Below are positions 21,637-31,673 of a stretch of 64,000 nt of DNA, piece by piece. Under the pieces are notes generated by a model that saw nothing but the letters and a program-made list of their open reading frames with translations, was not told the origin of the DNA and ran no database searches. Origin of the DNA: Clavaria fumosa. Taxonomy: Eukaryota > Basidiomycota > Agaricomycetes > Agaricales > Clavariaceae. Location of the stretch: assembly GCA_951802425.1 (NCBI GenBank), contig OX637794.1, forward strand, positions 2,914,001 through 2,978,000, written 5' to 3'. The stretch's first letter is position 1. Every line of letters starts with the position of its first letter. Made by a program: the position numbers and the translations under genes.

Positions 21637-24449
21637 TTACGCCAGGCCCTTCTCATCGACAGGGCTCTTCTCATCGACAGGGCTCTTCTCATCGACAGGG
21701 CTCTTCTCTTCAACAGGGCTCTTCTCTTCGACACTAGCGGCGCCGCTCACGCGCGACCCGCCCTCCCCGCTCCCTTCCGCAACTGGTCCCGGCTTCCCTT
21801 CCGCACTCGCAGAAAGGCTCTTCTCCAGGTCCTCGCCATGCACAGCGGTGCGTTTCAAACTGTACTCCCGTAGCAGCAGCACTTTTTTGCGACCAGTCAG
21901 CCCACATTCCCCGCCGCTGAAAAAGAAGCTTACCTAGCAGAACACACACCCCCGAGATGGGCGTATTGACGATCCAGATGGTGCTAATGGATCTGGAGAA
22001 GACGTGCATGATCGCCGCGCGCAACCGAGTATCCTGGCAAATGATGGGCCAAACGATGACATTTAATCAAAAACTATTGCATGACGGATTGAGGAACGCA
22101 CGGGGATATTCTTGATGCCTCTCACGATCTGGCTCAGGCCCGCAGGAGAGACATCAAGGCCGTTGTTCGCTATTGTGGATATCCTACGGCGCAACTCCTA
22201 GAGCAGGACGATAACAACTGAATCAGACCTCAAATCGAAAGTGATGGGAGAGACGCTGTACGCTAGTGAATATGGCCTGTCCGACGGAAATGCCCACGGT
22301 ACCACCGAGCGTACTAAAATTTTAACCATCAACCAGGTTCTCGGGTAGCTCAAGCATAGAAACGGCATTACCGGATGAGAGTGAACGTCGCAGTACTCGT
22401 TGCCACATCCTTAATCGGCATTGCAGCTTGCAAAGCAATAAGCGGAACCTAGGCAATGCGAGTTAACGAAACAAACAGGCCGGATAGAAGTCGTTGGAGA
22501 CCAACCTGGAAAAGGATTCCGAACCCGAGGGCCGCCACGAGCGGGTACAGCAGTTTCTCCGCCCTTCACATTAACGATAAGAAAATAAAGCAAGCGTAGG
22601 CTAGCCATCACGGTGAAGAACGTACAAATTGGATGTGTTGTCCAACCGGGTCATCAACCCATATCCTACAGTGGAGATAGCCCACGCGAACCACATCACA
22701 GGACGATACCTGCCAGTGGCACTCATGATTGCACCACCGACAGCTGCCATAAAGGCGCCTCCGACGGAGAAAGGAATCATTCTGGAGTAGTATGAGAGCT
22801 ATAGAGTCAAACAAAGAAGGCTTCACCTGATACCAGCCCCTGTCGCACTAGATCCCAGCACCTGGAAATACAGAGGTAGGTAGAATGCAGCTATTGGTCA
22901 ATGGGTTTAGCCGAGCGTTGCTTGCTAGATCAAACATCTGGACTCTTACCAGCAAAGAATGCGTAGGCGTGCAAGAATGAAGTGATAAGGAGGATAGCAG
23001 TCGTTCGTGTCTATTTATTTCAGCGTTCAATATGCAGTTCATTAAGGAGCGAGAACGGTTGAAATGCACCTTGAAAAGTCGCGGGGGCACGACGGGCGAG
23101 CGTGTCGTCACCATCTCATTGATAGAGCCGAGAATGAGGAGTACGAATCCAGCTACGAGTAGCGCGATCGTTTTGGCCGACTTCCCTGATTTACAATAGC
23201 CCATCAAGAGCCATTCTTCCCTGACCATGATGGAGGGTACGTACAGGTGGTTTCGCTGTTATTGAAGCCTAACAAGACACACACCACGCCTCCAATGATG
23301 AGCGTAAGGCCGAGGAAGTCGAAATCATTAATGTGTTCACGGAATGTGCGCCCTTTGTGAGGGTTGAGGTTGAGAGAGAAGAAAAGAACGAGGGCCGCCA
23401 GCCCGCCAGTTGGCAGATTGAAGAAGAAAATCCTATATAGGGATGAGTCATGTCATGCAGAATACAGACAAAAATTCGCATTCACCAGCGCCAAGTGACG
23501 TGGTCGGTGAAAAGCTGAGAGGACGAGTATTAGTTTTGTGGGACTTGAAAACTGGTAGAAGAGAAGATGTACTCCGCCGAGTAATGGCCCCACGACTCTA
23601 AATATTCAAATTAGTGAGGATCTGATGGAACGAAAGGAGTAACATACGAAGCAATACCCCATGTCGCACCGATGACGCCACCGAACAAGCCTCGCCTAGT
23701 AAGACAAGGTCAGTATAAGGTACAAGTGATTTGGCTGCGGGACAAAGCGTACTGTTTCAATTCTACGATATCCGCTACGATGATCATTACGAGCTGAATG
23801 ATACCTCCGCCACCTATACCTTGCACTGCGCGTGATACGATGAGCCAAGTCAATGATTGAGCCGCTCCGCATAGGGCTGAACCAACCTGAGGTGGGAAAG
23901 TTAGCATTTTGACGCGACCAAAACGGCGCAACGAACAAGAAATATGCAGATGCAGCCGTACAAGATAGGTTTACGACCTATATGCGCGATATGAGTGCCT
24001 ATATGCGTGCTGAATGGGGATAAACGTACCGGTTAGATCGGACAATTTGCCGTATAGGGGAGAAAGAGCCGCGGCAGCGAGAAGGTAGGCACTAATTACA
24101 AGACGGTTCAATTCGTCGGTGGGTCAGATTGGGGAAGGGTGAGACGGACCTGCCAACCCAACTGTAATTCGCCCCGCCCCCAAGCTTACCAACGATGGTA
24201 GGTAGAGCAGTGGCAACGATTGTCTACACCGAAGAAGAGGCGGTAAATAAATAAAGATGCGGAATTCGTTGGGATGTGGTATAAAAGTACCTGATCTATA
24301 GCGGCCAAGAATATGCATAGGGATAGGCCAAAGAAGACGAGGTAGAGGTTGTTCTTGGGCACAACATGAGTTTCTTGCGTTGCCCAAGATGCTCCGGGAG
24401 CAGCCTTAACGTGTGGCACGCTCGTTTCCTCTGAGGTCGAGTGAGCCAT
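21637..24449 (-). CDS. MFS transporter, DHA2 drug:H+ antiporter type (14 TM)
   Basis: Predicted plasma-membrane or vacuolar exporter driven by proton antiport. The ATG at 24449 begins a polar N-terminus, then TM1 NLYLVFFGLSLCIFLAAIDQ joined over an intron to TIVATALPTI, the DHA2 signature. SWVGSAYLLAAAALSPLYGKLSDLTG (about 24145-24030, split) is motif A region; VGSALCGAAQSLTWLIVSRAVQGIGGGGI (about 23885-23800) is TM4-5 with motif C-like Gly runs; then GVIGATWGIAS, GPLLGG, TWRWCFFFNLPTGGLAALVLFF (about 23500-23360), FLGLTLIIGGVV, IALLVAGFVLLILGSI, and SFLHAYAFFAAAFYLPLYFQVL (about 22990-22860). Ten or more short introns. The cytosolic tail ends in five Glu/Asp-Glu-Lys-Ser-Pro-Val repeats encoded by an 18-bp tandem repeat. 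Substrate unknown. Confidence 0.85.
21651..21732. repeat. 18-bp tandem repeat in MFS C-terminal tail
   Basis: TCTCATCGACAGGGCTCT repeats about 4.5 times in direct array; the last copies vary at one or two bases. On the minus strand it encodes six-residue E/D-EKSPV units. Because 18 is a multiple of three, copy-number change would keep the frame. Confidence 0.9.
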
Positions 24450-24780
24450 GGGAGAGATGATGATGGCAAGGATGAGAAAAGAGAAGCTTTATAACGGGCG
24501 CCGGAGCTCAAACTGAGAAGGCGGGAAAACGTCATGCTGTCGGCCAATGTGGTCCGAGCCATTCGCGGGGGGTATATTGAATTCCCTGGCTGGTCATTTG
24601 GGGATAGGTCAGCTAGGAAAGGGGGAGGGAAAGGCTGAGTCAGTTGGGCGTGCCTGTGACTTCGCTAATGACGTATGACGTAAACATGCCGACCTCCTCG
24701 GAAAGCTTTGTCAATATAAATTGGTCATGTGATGCTATATCGGTGTTGGTTCCTCTCTCATTGCGGCTACTGTATCAGCG

Positions 24781-26174
24781 ATGGCACCTGTCAGACTACG
24801 ACATCCAAACGGTGTCGCCACTATCCAGGTTCCTCTCGACGATGATACATACACAGTACAAGATCTTCAACAGCAAATATACACAGCAACCCAAATATTA
24901 CCTTCTCTCCAAGACCGTCAGTCCAATCTCATTTCGTCTTGGTCTCATCGTTTCTTGCTAAACATACATCCAGTGAAAGCAGGTTATCCCCCTTATTCTC
25001 TCGCGGTCTTTCCACAACTTCCAGTCTCCAGTCTCGGTCTTAAGCAGGGAGAGCAGATCATCGTCAGCCAACGCATAGATGATGTCACCACCCAGTCGGT
25101 GCAGACATCTGCACCCATTCCTACTCAGGCGCAATCGAATTCTCCGCCAACCGTCCCTCTAGCGACCAAACCATCTAGCTCTTCAACAGGCCCAGACTGC
25201 GTCAGCGTAGGCGACAGCTATCTCATACACCACGTACGCGCGTCTTGGGTCATTTCGAGCCATCATCGTTCAACTCATTTACAACAGATAGTCCCCGATG
25301 ACAACTCCTGTCTCTTCTCCTCTATAGCCCTCATCTTCAAACAAGATATCAACAAGGCATCCGATATACGCAAGAGTAAGTCGATCGAGCTTGCATGACC
25401 TATTGCTCACTGCGTCATTCGTGTCTAGTTGCAACAGAGGGTATCAGAAACGACCCAGAGACATATTCCGAAGCCATCCTGGGGTGCAACCTTCTCTTCT
25501 ACCCAAAAATATCCCGTAACTTGATCGGTCCCTCCCGACAGTCTGCCACCACCACAGTACATCTCCAAAATGCTCTCTCCGCAAACATGGGGTGGCGCGA
25601 TCGAACTGGCCGCCCTCGCTAATCACTTCAACACCGAGATCGCTAGCGTCGACGTTGAGACAGGTCGTATTGACCGGTTTGAACCCAGTGCCAACGCCCA
25701 TCCCTCAGGGAACCGGTAGGCAATCAGTCTACATATCTTATCTTCGTGCTATGGCTGACGGTGCGCCTCCCAAGATGCATCGTTATCTACTCGGGTATTC
25801 ACTACGATGCAGCAACATTGTCTCCGACCGAGGATGCACCCCAGGAATGGCATCAAGCCGTCTTTCCCATAGTACAACCTTCCCCCACGTCACTGTCCCT
25901 CAATTCATTTATCTCTCGAGCAGACGTCCTCCGATCCGTCCACGGATCCCATACTCACCGCCGCACAGGCCCTCGCCACGAAGCTGCGAGCGAAGAAGGC
26001 GTACACGAACACGGCGACGTTTGACCTCAAATGCGAGGTACGTGCCTGATCTTACGTCGTTCATTGTCACCATTCACGTGGTTTCCAGGTCTGTGGGACC
26101 GGCTTAAAGGGCGAGGCGGAGGCACGCAAGCACGCGGAAGCCACGGGGCACGTGAGGTTCGGAGAGTATGCGTA
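24781..26174 (+). CDS. OTU1: Ubiquitin thioesterase OTU1 (YOD1)
   Basis: OTU-family deubiquitinase that works with Cdc48/p97 in ER-associated degradation. The ATG at 24781 starts a UBX-like domain (VRLRHPNGVATIQVPLDDD, to about 25060). A Ser/Thr/Pro linker follows. The OTU domain begins after an intron: VPDDNSCLFSSIALIF (about 25290-25335) holds the catalytic Asp and Cys in the DNSC motif; IRNDPETYSEAILG follows; the catalytic His lies in SGIHYDAATLSPTED (about 25790-25840). The C-terminus has a C2H2 finger (C-x2-C, then H-x5-H: AEARKHAEATGHVRFGEYA) ending at the TAA 26172-26174. Domain order and motifs match YOD1/Otu1 throughout. Several introns of about 50 nt; exact borders around 25620-25760 were not all fixed. 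Confidence 0.92.
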
Positions 26175-26307
26175 AATCTGTTGGTGTCTGGGCGCGTGCA
26201 CGAGGGTTTATGTCGATAAGAAGCATGTACGAAGGAGAGTAGAAGAATGATCATGCCAAACTTCTGCTTCACAATTGGGCAAGAGTAGAACCCTCTACTT
26301 GATTTCC

Positions 26308-27855
26308 TCATTGTGGCCCTGGTGCTGTCTCCTTTACCTCGGTTTCCTCCTCCACTTCCGCATCCAACTCCAACTCTTCTTCATCTTCATGTTGGTCGTC
26401 CACCACCTCTTCCTCCCTCCCCTCCCCTCCCTCGTAGTTTTCCTCCGGCTCAGCCTCGGGCACGAAAACGATTCTCGGCACGACCCCGCTCGTCCACACG
26501 AACCATCCCACAGCCCCAATCATCACCGCGAAGAAGCCCCAGCGCATCCGATCAAATCTCACGTCGTCGGGTGATTTCTTCCTGGGGCCCCGCGGCCGGC
26601 CCGTCGCTCCCTGGGGCTGCGGCTGCGGCTGCGACTGTGACTGCGACTGCGACTGGGGCTGCGACTGCGACTGGGCGGACGAGTCGCGCAGCTGCGGGAG
26701 CAGCGAGCGCAGCGTGTACCCCGTCGCCGCCGCCACTTTCGGTATGGCCGCGGGCACGGAGTCCGCCGCGTCGGGGAACGCGCGCCCGTACACGCGCCAC
26801 GCGTGCACGACGAGCGGCGCGTGCTCGTCCGCCAGTACGCCGCTCACGAGTGTGTCCGGCAGCGGGGGCTTGACGAGGAGGAGCACGTGTGCCGCGAACA
26901 GAACGTCGAGCGGTGTTGGGCTGGATGACGGATGACGAGCCCGCTCCCGTGTGGATAGAACGCAGAGACTCACCGGTCGTGGTAAAAGAACTCTTTGTCC
27001 GATAGCAGACGAGTGTATAATTTGAACAGGGACCGCGCCTTTTCGAGAACCTGGACGCACATGTCAAGTGGCCAACCTGTGATTTCCCTCACATGGGGAT
27101 GCAAAGTATACGTACCCTCCGCCGCGCAAAAGCCCGTTTACCCATAACCTTCGTGTCTATCTCTGGCTCTCTCCTAAGACCAAATGCAAACATCCGTTTT
27201 CTTGGGAAGTTCTCGTCCTCATGTTCCTCATCCGCGTACACTTCCCCCAAACCGGCAGCCTGAAGTCTTGCACGGTAGGACGCGCGCAAACGGCTTGGGA
27301 CGTAGTAGCATTGCGGTCTCGGGAGGAAAGAAACGATCGTGGGGTGAATGACCTGTGCGTAGTTGTCACGCAGCGAGTAGGTCGAATATGCCTGTGTGCG
27401 ACGCGTGGAGATGTCAATTTCTTGCCCCGTGGATGGATGGAGCGTACGCACGAGCAGGTCTCCCAAATTGGCCTCGACATGGGCATACCAAGCCCTCCGT
27501 GTGGCCTTCTCTACACTGCTGAGCGGGGCGTCTAGATCCACGCTCCCTTTCGGCGCGGACCCGATGCCGGCAATGTACTTGATGATCGAGGACAGCGGAG
27601 ATACGAGACGGTAGTCGTGCGTTAAGAATGGCAGCCGCCCTGTTTCCTTTTTGTCAGACGAACCGACACGCACATCTGCTCGACCCACGACTCACCATCG
27701 GGAGACAGGTCCGGGTTGTTGCACTCCGCAATCGCAAAGCGGCCGGGGATGGTCAGCTGCAGATGCAGCAGCGCGGCCAGGCAGGATGAGTCTATGGATG
27801 GGAGGCCCCATTTACCTGGCCAGATGTGCAGCACGAACTCGGGAAGGCTGCTCAT
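26308..27855 (-). CDS. Metaxin/Sam37-like mitochondrial outer-membrane protein
   Basis: Probable subunit of the SAM/TOB complex for beta-barrel insertion. The ATG at 27855 is used because the leucine-type codon six bases upstream is not a standard start. N-terminal thioredoxin-like segment: FVLHIWPGKWGLPSID-SCLAALLHLQ, then AECNNPDLSPDG, an intron, and RLPFLTHDYRLVSPLSSIIKYI. A GST-C-like middle region follows (RRAWYAHVEANLGDLLVRTL, 27490-27430), then a helical region with LFKLYTRLLSDKEFFY and PTPLDVLFAAHVLLLVKPPLPDT (about 26920-26870). A Gln/Ser/Pro-rich repeat (about 26690-26620) precedes one membrane segment (GFFAVMIGAVGWFVWTSGVV, about 26545-26485) and a strongly acidic tail. A tail-anchored outer-membrane topology is inferred. 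Confidence 0.82.
26620..26695. repeat. Gln/Ser-encoding hexamer repeat in the Sam37-like gene
   Basis: Repeats of GGCTGC/GACTGC hexamers on the plus strand, read on the minus strand as an alternating Gln-Ser/Gln-Pro tract. Confidence 0.7.
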
Positions 27856-28324
27856 TGCCAATTGCGGCGAAGGGTGGGCTTTCTAAGGCTAAGGCAAGGT
27901 GTTGACACATAACAAGCGTAAAGCGTGGCTTCGTGTCACTTCGCGCAACAGTGACGAGACAAGCGATTCGCGATGCTTCACTGGGTTTACAACATTTATA
28001 CGCTGAGCGCTGATCGTCGACACGCTGTGGATTTTCTCGTATGCACCGCGCCAACTTGAAGGCTCTGCGTGTTCCGTCGGAATGTTTGTGTGTGCCTTGC
28101 TCACGGCGCTCAGTGGGCTGGTTTCAGCCTGCATGACCTTGTTCACGCCCTCTAGGAATTGACCCCTCTCTGCGCACCGAGGTGGGTCAACGCAAACCAT
28201 ATTTCTCCCTCATGCTTCCAGTCAATACAAATAAAAGCCGATGTATTCCAAGAATCGCGACAAAGACAACGACAGCAGCAAGATACACGGTATAATGTAC
28301 AACTAATTTCAACTTGATAATTCT
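27856..28324. other. Intergenic between Sam37-like and DUF7918-like genes
   Basis: Upstream of the Sam37-like start there is a 103-codon minus-strand open frame (28200-27889). It has no recognisable domain and lies where a promoter or 5' leader is expected, so I do not call it a gene. Confidence 0.4.
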
Positions 28325-29453
28325 CTAGACCCCAACGCTCTGGTAGAAGGAACTGCCTGGATCGCCAGAGGGATATGGGTGTTTTGGCGTAGGAGTAGTA
28401 GCGCCGCCGCGATATTCTCCGGCCTCGAATGCTCCAGGCATGCCGAAATCAGGAATGGACCCATGGACGGAGTACGTCGCCGGCGTTGGGCTCAACAGCT
28501 TCGTCTGGGAACTTATTTGCCCCGGTTGTCCGTGAGTAACGGGTCTCTCTACATTAGTCTGGTTCGATATGCGACGTCTCGTGCGTTTCCCGGAGGTCTT
28601 GGGTTGAAACATGTACAAGCCAGCATCAGCTGCTGGCATGATACCTTGACTGACCAGGAACGCTTGATTGACCATTGTGAGTAGCACATTTCTTTCAAAT
28701 CCTTCAAAAACACTGACCTTTTGAACGGTAGCGGAACGTAAAGCTGACGTAGGTGCTTGGTTTATCGCACAAATATACCTGCCATGTGCTCGGGAACTGG
28801 TGATACGCTTCAGACTCAACACCGAAACTACGGAAATCATTTGAGCATTCTGCGATGGATCCACGAATGAATGCGTACCCGACGCACACATCGCCCGACC
28901 GAAGTCCCCTTGAGGGCGGGATGCACTGCATTTCATTTGCTGGTCTGCTGCCCACCCTCTCGACGCGCTTGATTCGCAGCGTTATCATGCCGATATCTCT
29001 GCCACCGAGTAGCGAGGTGCCTTCCGTGTCTGACGCGTAATTCAACAATGGAAAAATACGCCGTGCGTGGCTATGACTCCTCACCAGCTTCCTCTACCGT
29101 TGCAAACACAAATCCCCGCTCTGAAGCAGGTCCCGTCCGCACGCTACTTCGACTAGCCGTGCCCGTCCCAAACAGAAAACGGCCTGGTACGACAAACCCA
29201 TCTAGTGTGATAAATGAGCATGTGTCTGATCCACTGCCGTTATCACTCCAGTTAATTGAGAAGCTGTAGAAATTGTGCGAAGGAATCGGCACTGTTGTTA
29301 AGGACGAATAGTGGGAGTGGCGCACGATTTTCCTTCGTCGCATGGAATCCAGCATTGCACACTATGCATGTTGTCATCTGTGGCGACTAGATACTCATTG
29401 ACTGTTTCCCCTTCGCACGTAATCCATGCCGAGAATCCACGGTGAGTCAACAT
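28325..29453 (-). CDS. DUF7918-like agaricomycete protein
   Basis: Function unknown. The start at 29453 gives MLTHRGFSAWITCEGETVNEYLV, the usual opening of this basidiomycete family, followed by a VQCWIPCDEGK strand (to about 29330), an intron, and FSINWSDNGSGSDTCSFITLDGFVVPGRFLFG (about 29270-29160), IGMITLRIKRVER (about 29000), and a later FTFRYRS segment (about 28730). These beta-rich blocks in this order are the basis for the call. The C-terminal third is low-complexity and basic (GKRTRRR, then Pro/Gly/Tyr-rich), ending in YQSVGV before the TAG. About four introns. I recall the family as expanded and lineage-specific in Agaricomycetes; that is from memory, not tested here. Confidence 0.55.
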
Positions 29454-29759
29454 GGCCGTCGGAGGATTGAGCGCTCTGGGGAGGCGCGGGTTATTGTTCG
29501 CCTGTGGCAACCTGACATTAACTTTGTTGTTAGAGGTGCAAAAGAGACTGACTACGTCGAAACGGCGGTAACGGACAAAAGAGCCGCCGCCTTGGGTAGA
29601 GAAGCGGGAGAAAGGCAACGAGCCACACCACCGCGTTGACGCGAGAGCCTACACTCTCAAACAGGCGCCTACAACCCATTTTAGGTAGTTCAATAATCAT
29701 GTGATCGTGAGCAACTGTTTCTTCATTTGGGATCAATTTCAATTTTTGGGTAATCATGT
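29454..29759. other. Intergenic with a short direct repeat
   Basis: No gene seen. TAATCATGTGATCGTGA near 29692 is nearly repeated as TAATCATGTGACCGTGA at 29751, the second copy including the target of the MITE that follows. Confidence 0.5.
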
Positions 29760-29767
29760 GACCGTGA

Positions 29768-29976
29768 TAGTGTTGCCACGGTTCGGTTAATTTCGGTTAA
29801 CCGAACTCAAACCGATGCTTTTAAAACTTCAATAAATTCTGTAAAATTATGGAAATATTTCTGGAGATTTCTACACATATTTTAAACCTACTCTAATTTT
29901 TCTGCGATTTTACAGATTTTATTTGAGATCGGTTTGAGTTCGGTTAACCGAAATTAACCGAACCGTGGCAACACTA
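29768..29976. mobile_element. hAT-type MITE with 49-bp perfect TIRs and 8-bp target duplication
   Basis: The 209-bp element begins TAGTGTTGCCACGG and ends with its reverse complement; the first and last 49 bp pair perfectly. It is flanked on both sides by GACCGTGA (29760-29767 and 29977-29984), an 8-bp target duplication. TIRs starting TAGTG with an 8-bp duplication are the mark of the hAT superfamily. The AT-rich middle has no coding capacity. It inserted about 50 bp upstream of the AP endonuclease start. Confidence 0.93.
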
Positions 29977-30028
29977 GACCGTGAAAGACTATCTCCTCAT
30001 TTGGGAGCTCGCTTAATTCCCCCGCGCC

Positions 30029-31486
30029 ATGCTAAAACGCGTTCGCTTCAGCTCGACGCGTTGCTTGTACACCAGATTCATTACCATGTCGCGTGTCGAC
30101 GCCTCTGCGAAGCGCAAGTTCTCGCCTCTGGTCGACGAAGACGCGCAAAGCAAAAAGGCAAAGGCAATCTCCGACACGTCGCACGCGGACCGCGAATCAT
30201 CATTTTTGGTCGACGATGTCGCGGACGCTAAGGCAAGTGATCCCTGATTCATCGTAACTATTACCCATTTGACGCCCTCACGAAGCACCAAACCATACCC
30301 TTAGTCGATGAAGTCGCCAAAAACGGCAACGTTATCACAAAAGCGGCCAATGGTCAGCCAACCAACAAAGTCTTGCCTGTGAACATCCGTTTCCTTCCGC
30401 GGGTGAATGGCGCAAATAGACTAGTGGCCTGGAACGTCTGCAGCTTAGCATCCAGTCAGAAAAAGGTGCGCATGCAGAGCGTGTAACCTGAGAATTCTAA
30501 CATGGCTGCCATAGGGGTTCCAACATTACGTGGAGGCGGAAAATCCGGACATCCTCGTGTTGACAGAGACGAAGGTAACGTCGTTTCCTTATACTGACAT
30601 CGCTTTGCTGAATATCCTTCAGGTCAATAACATTCCCGCAGATCCATTTTTGACAAATCGTTTCCCTCATCGCTACTGGTCGATCTCTGAGAAAAAGGGA
30701 TATGGTAGGTCGATCTGTTCTATTTATGCGCCCCTGATCACCTCATTTATTCTCTCCCCAGCTGGCACCGCGATTCTATCCAAAATAAAACCGCTGTCTG
30801 TTACCCGCGAGCTTCCGGGTTATACAGACCCGAAACTTGTCAAGGGTCGCATCATCACTTTGGAATTTCCCTCGTGTTTTCTCGTCGGAACCTACGTCAT
30901 CAACGCGGGTGAAAAGCTCAAAACGTTAGATGCGAAGAATGAATGGCATATGTGCTTTGATAAATACATCCACGAGCTAGACAAGAAGAAACCTGTCATC
31001 TGGGCGGGTGACCTGAATGTAGCGCCAACAGCCATGGGTGGGCAAACTTCCATTCTCGTGCTATGATAAACGGCGTCCTCTCTGATGATTTTAACAACAG
31101 ACTTGGCTAACGCCAAGAGGCACTGGAACAAATCAGCTGGGTACACTGAAGCAGAGACCTCCGCTTTCAAAAGAATTCTCAATCCCCCGAATTCAAACCC
31201 TGATGACAACAAGCTCGTAGACGTCTGGAGGGAACTACATCCGGAACTCGAACACTATTCGTATTTCTCCTTTCGCTCCAACTGCCGGGGCAAGGGTCTT
31301 GGGTGGCGGCTGGACATGTGTAAGTGGCGTCTCCACGAAGCACGGCAATTCTGATTTCCCTAACCCAACGCAGTCGTGCTGAGTGAGAGCCTTATTCGTC
31401 GTGTGAGAATGTGCGAAATTAGGAGCGAGATTTGGGGGGCTTCGGATCACTGTCCGGTGGTGCTCGATATAGAAGGCGAACTGTGA
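30029..31486 (+). CDS. Apurinic/apyrimidinic endonuclease, exonuclease III family (APEX1-like)
   Basis: Class II AP endonuclease of base excision repair. Catalytic-fold marks in order: RLVAWNVCSLAS (metal-site Asn, about 30425), NPDILVLTETKV (metal Glu, about 30540-30580), YAGTAILSK (about 30705 joined to 30770), VVGTYV-type strand FLVGTYVINAG, PVIWAGDLNVAPT (catalytic Asp and Asn, about 30995-31030), YSYFSFRSNCRGKGLGWRLD (about 31255-31315), VLSESL, and the terminal ASDHCPVVLDI with catalytic Asp-His (about 31445). The stop is at 31484-31486. Intron 1 is GC-AG (AAG|GCAAGT). Two possible starts: 30029 gives an Arg-rich, acid-free leader (MLKRVRFSSTRCLYTRF) resembling a mitochondrial presequence; 30086 gives a Lys-rich nuclear-type N-terminus. 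Confidence 0.9.
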
Positions 31487-31673
31487 ATGAGCTTGGGCGG
31501 CGGTAGCATCGCCGCGCATGCAGGATCGCTTGTTCGTGCGAATGACCTCCTGGAGAGTCGATTGCGCGTACGACATGCCGGAGCAATCGGGCTTAGCAAG
31601 GGATTTGATGCCATCTCTGAAGCAAACGTGTCGCCTCGAGGGGTCTTTACAGTGATCCCTACATATTGTTTTT

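Noticed and set aside
27889..28200. 103-codon minus-strand open frame upstream of the Sam37-like gene
   Set aside because: No recognisable domain; it is in the expected promoter/leader and ends 33 bp from the next start codon. Could be an upstream open frame, but unsupported.
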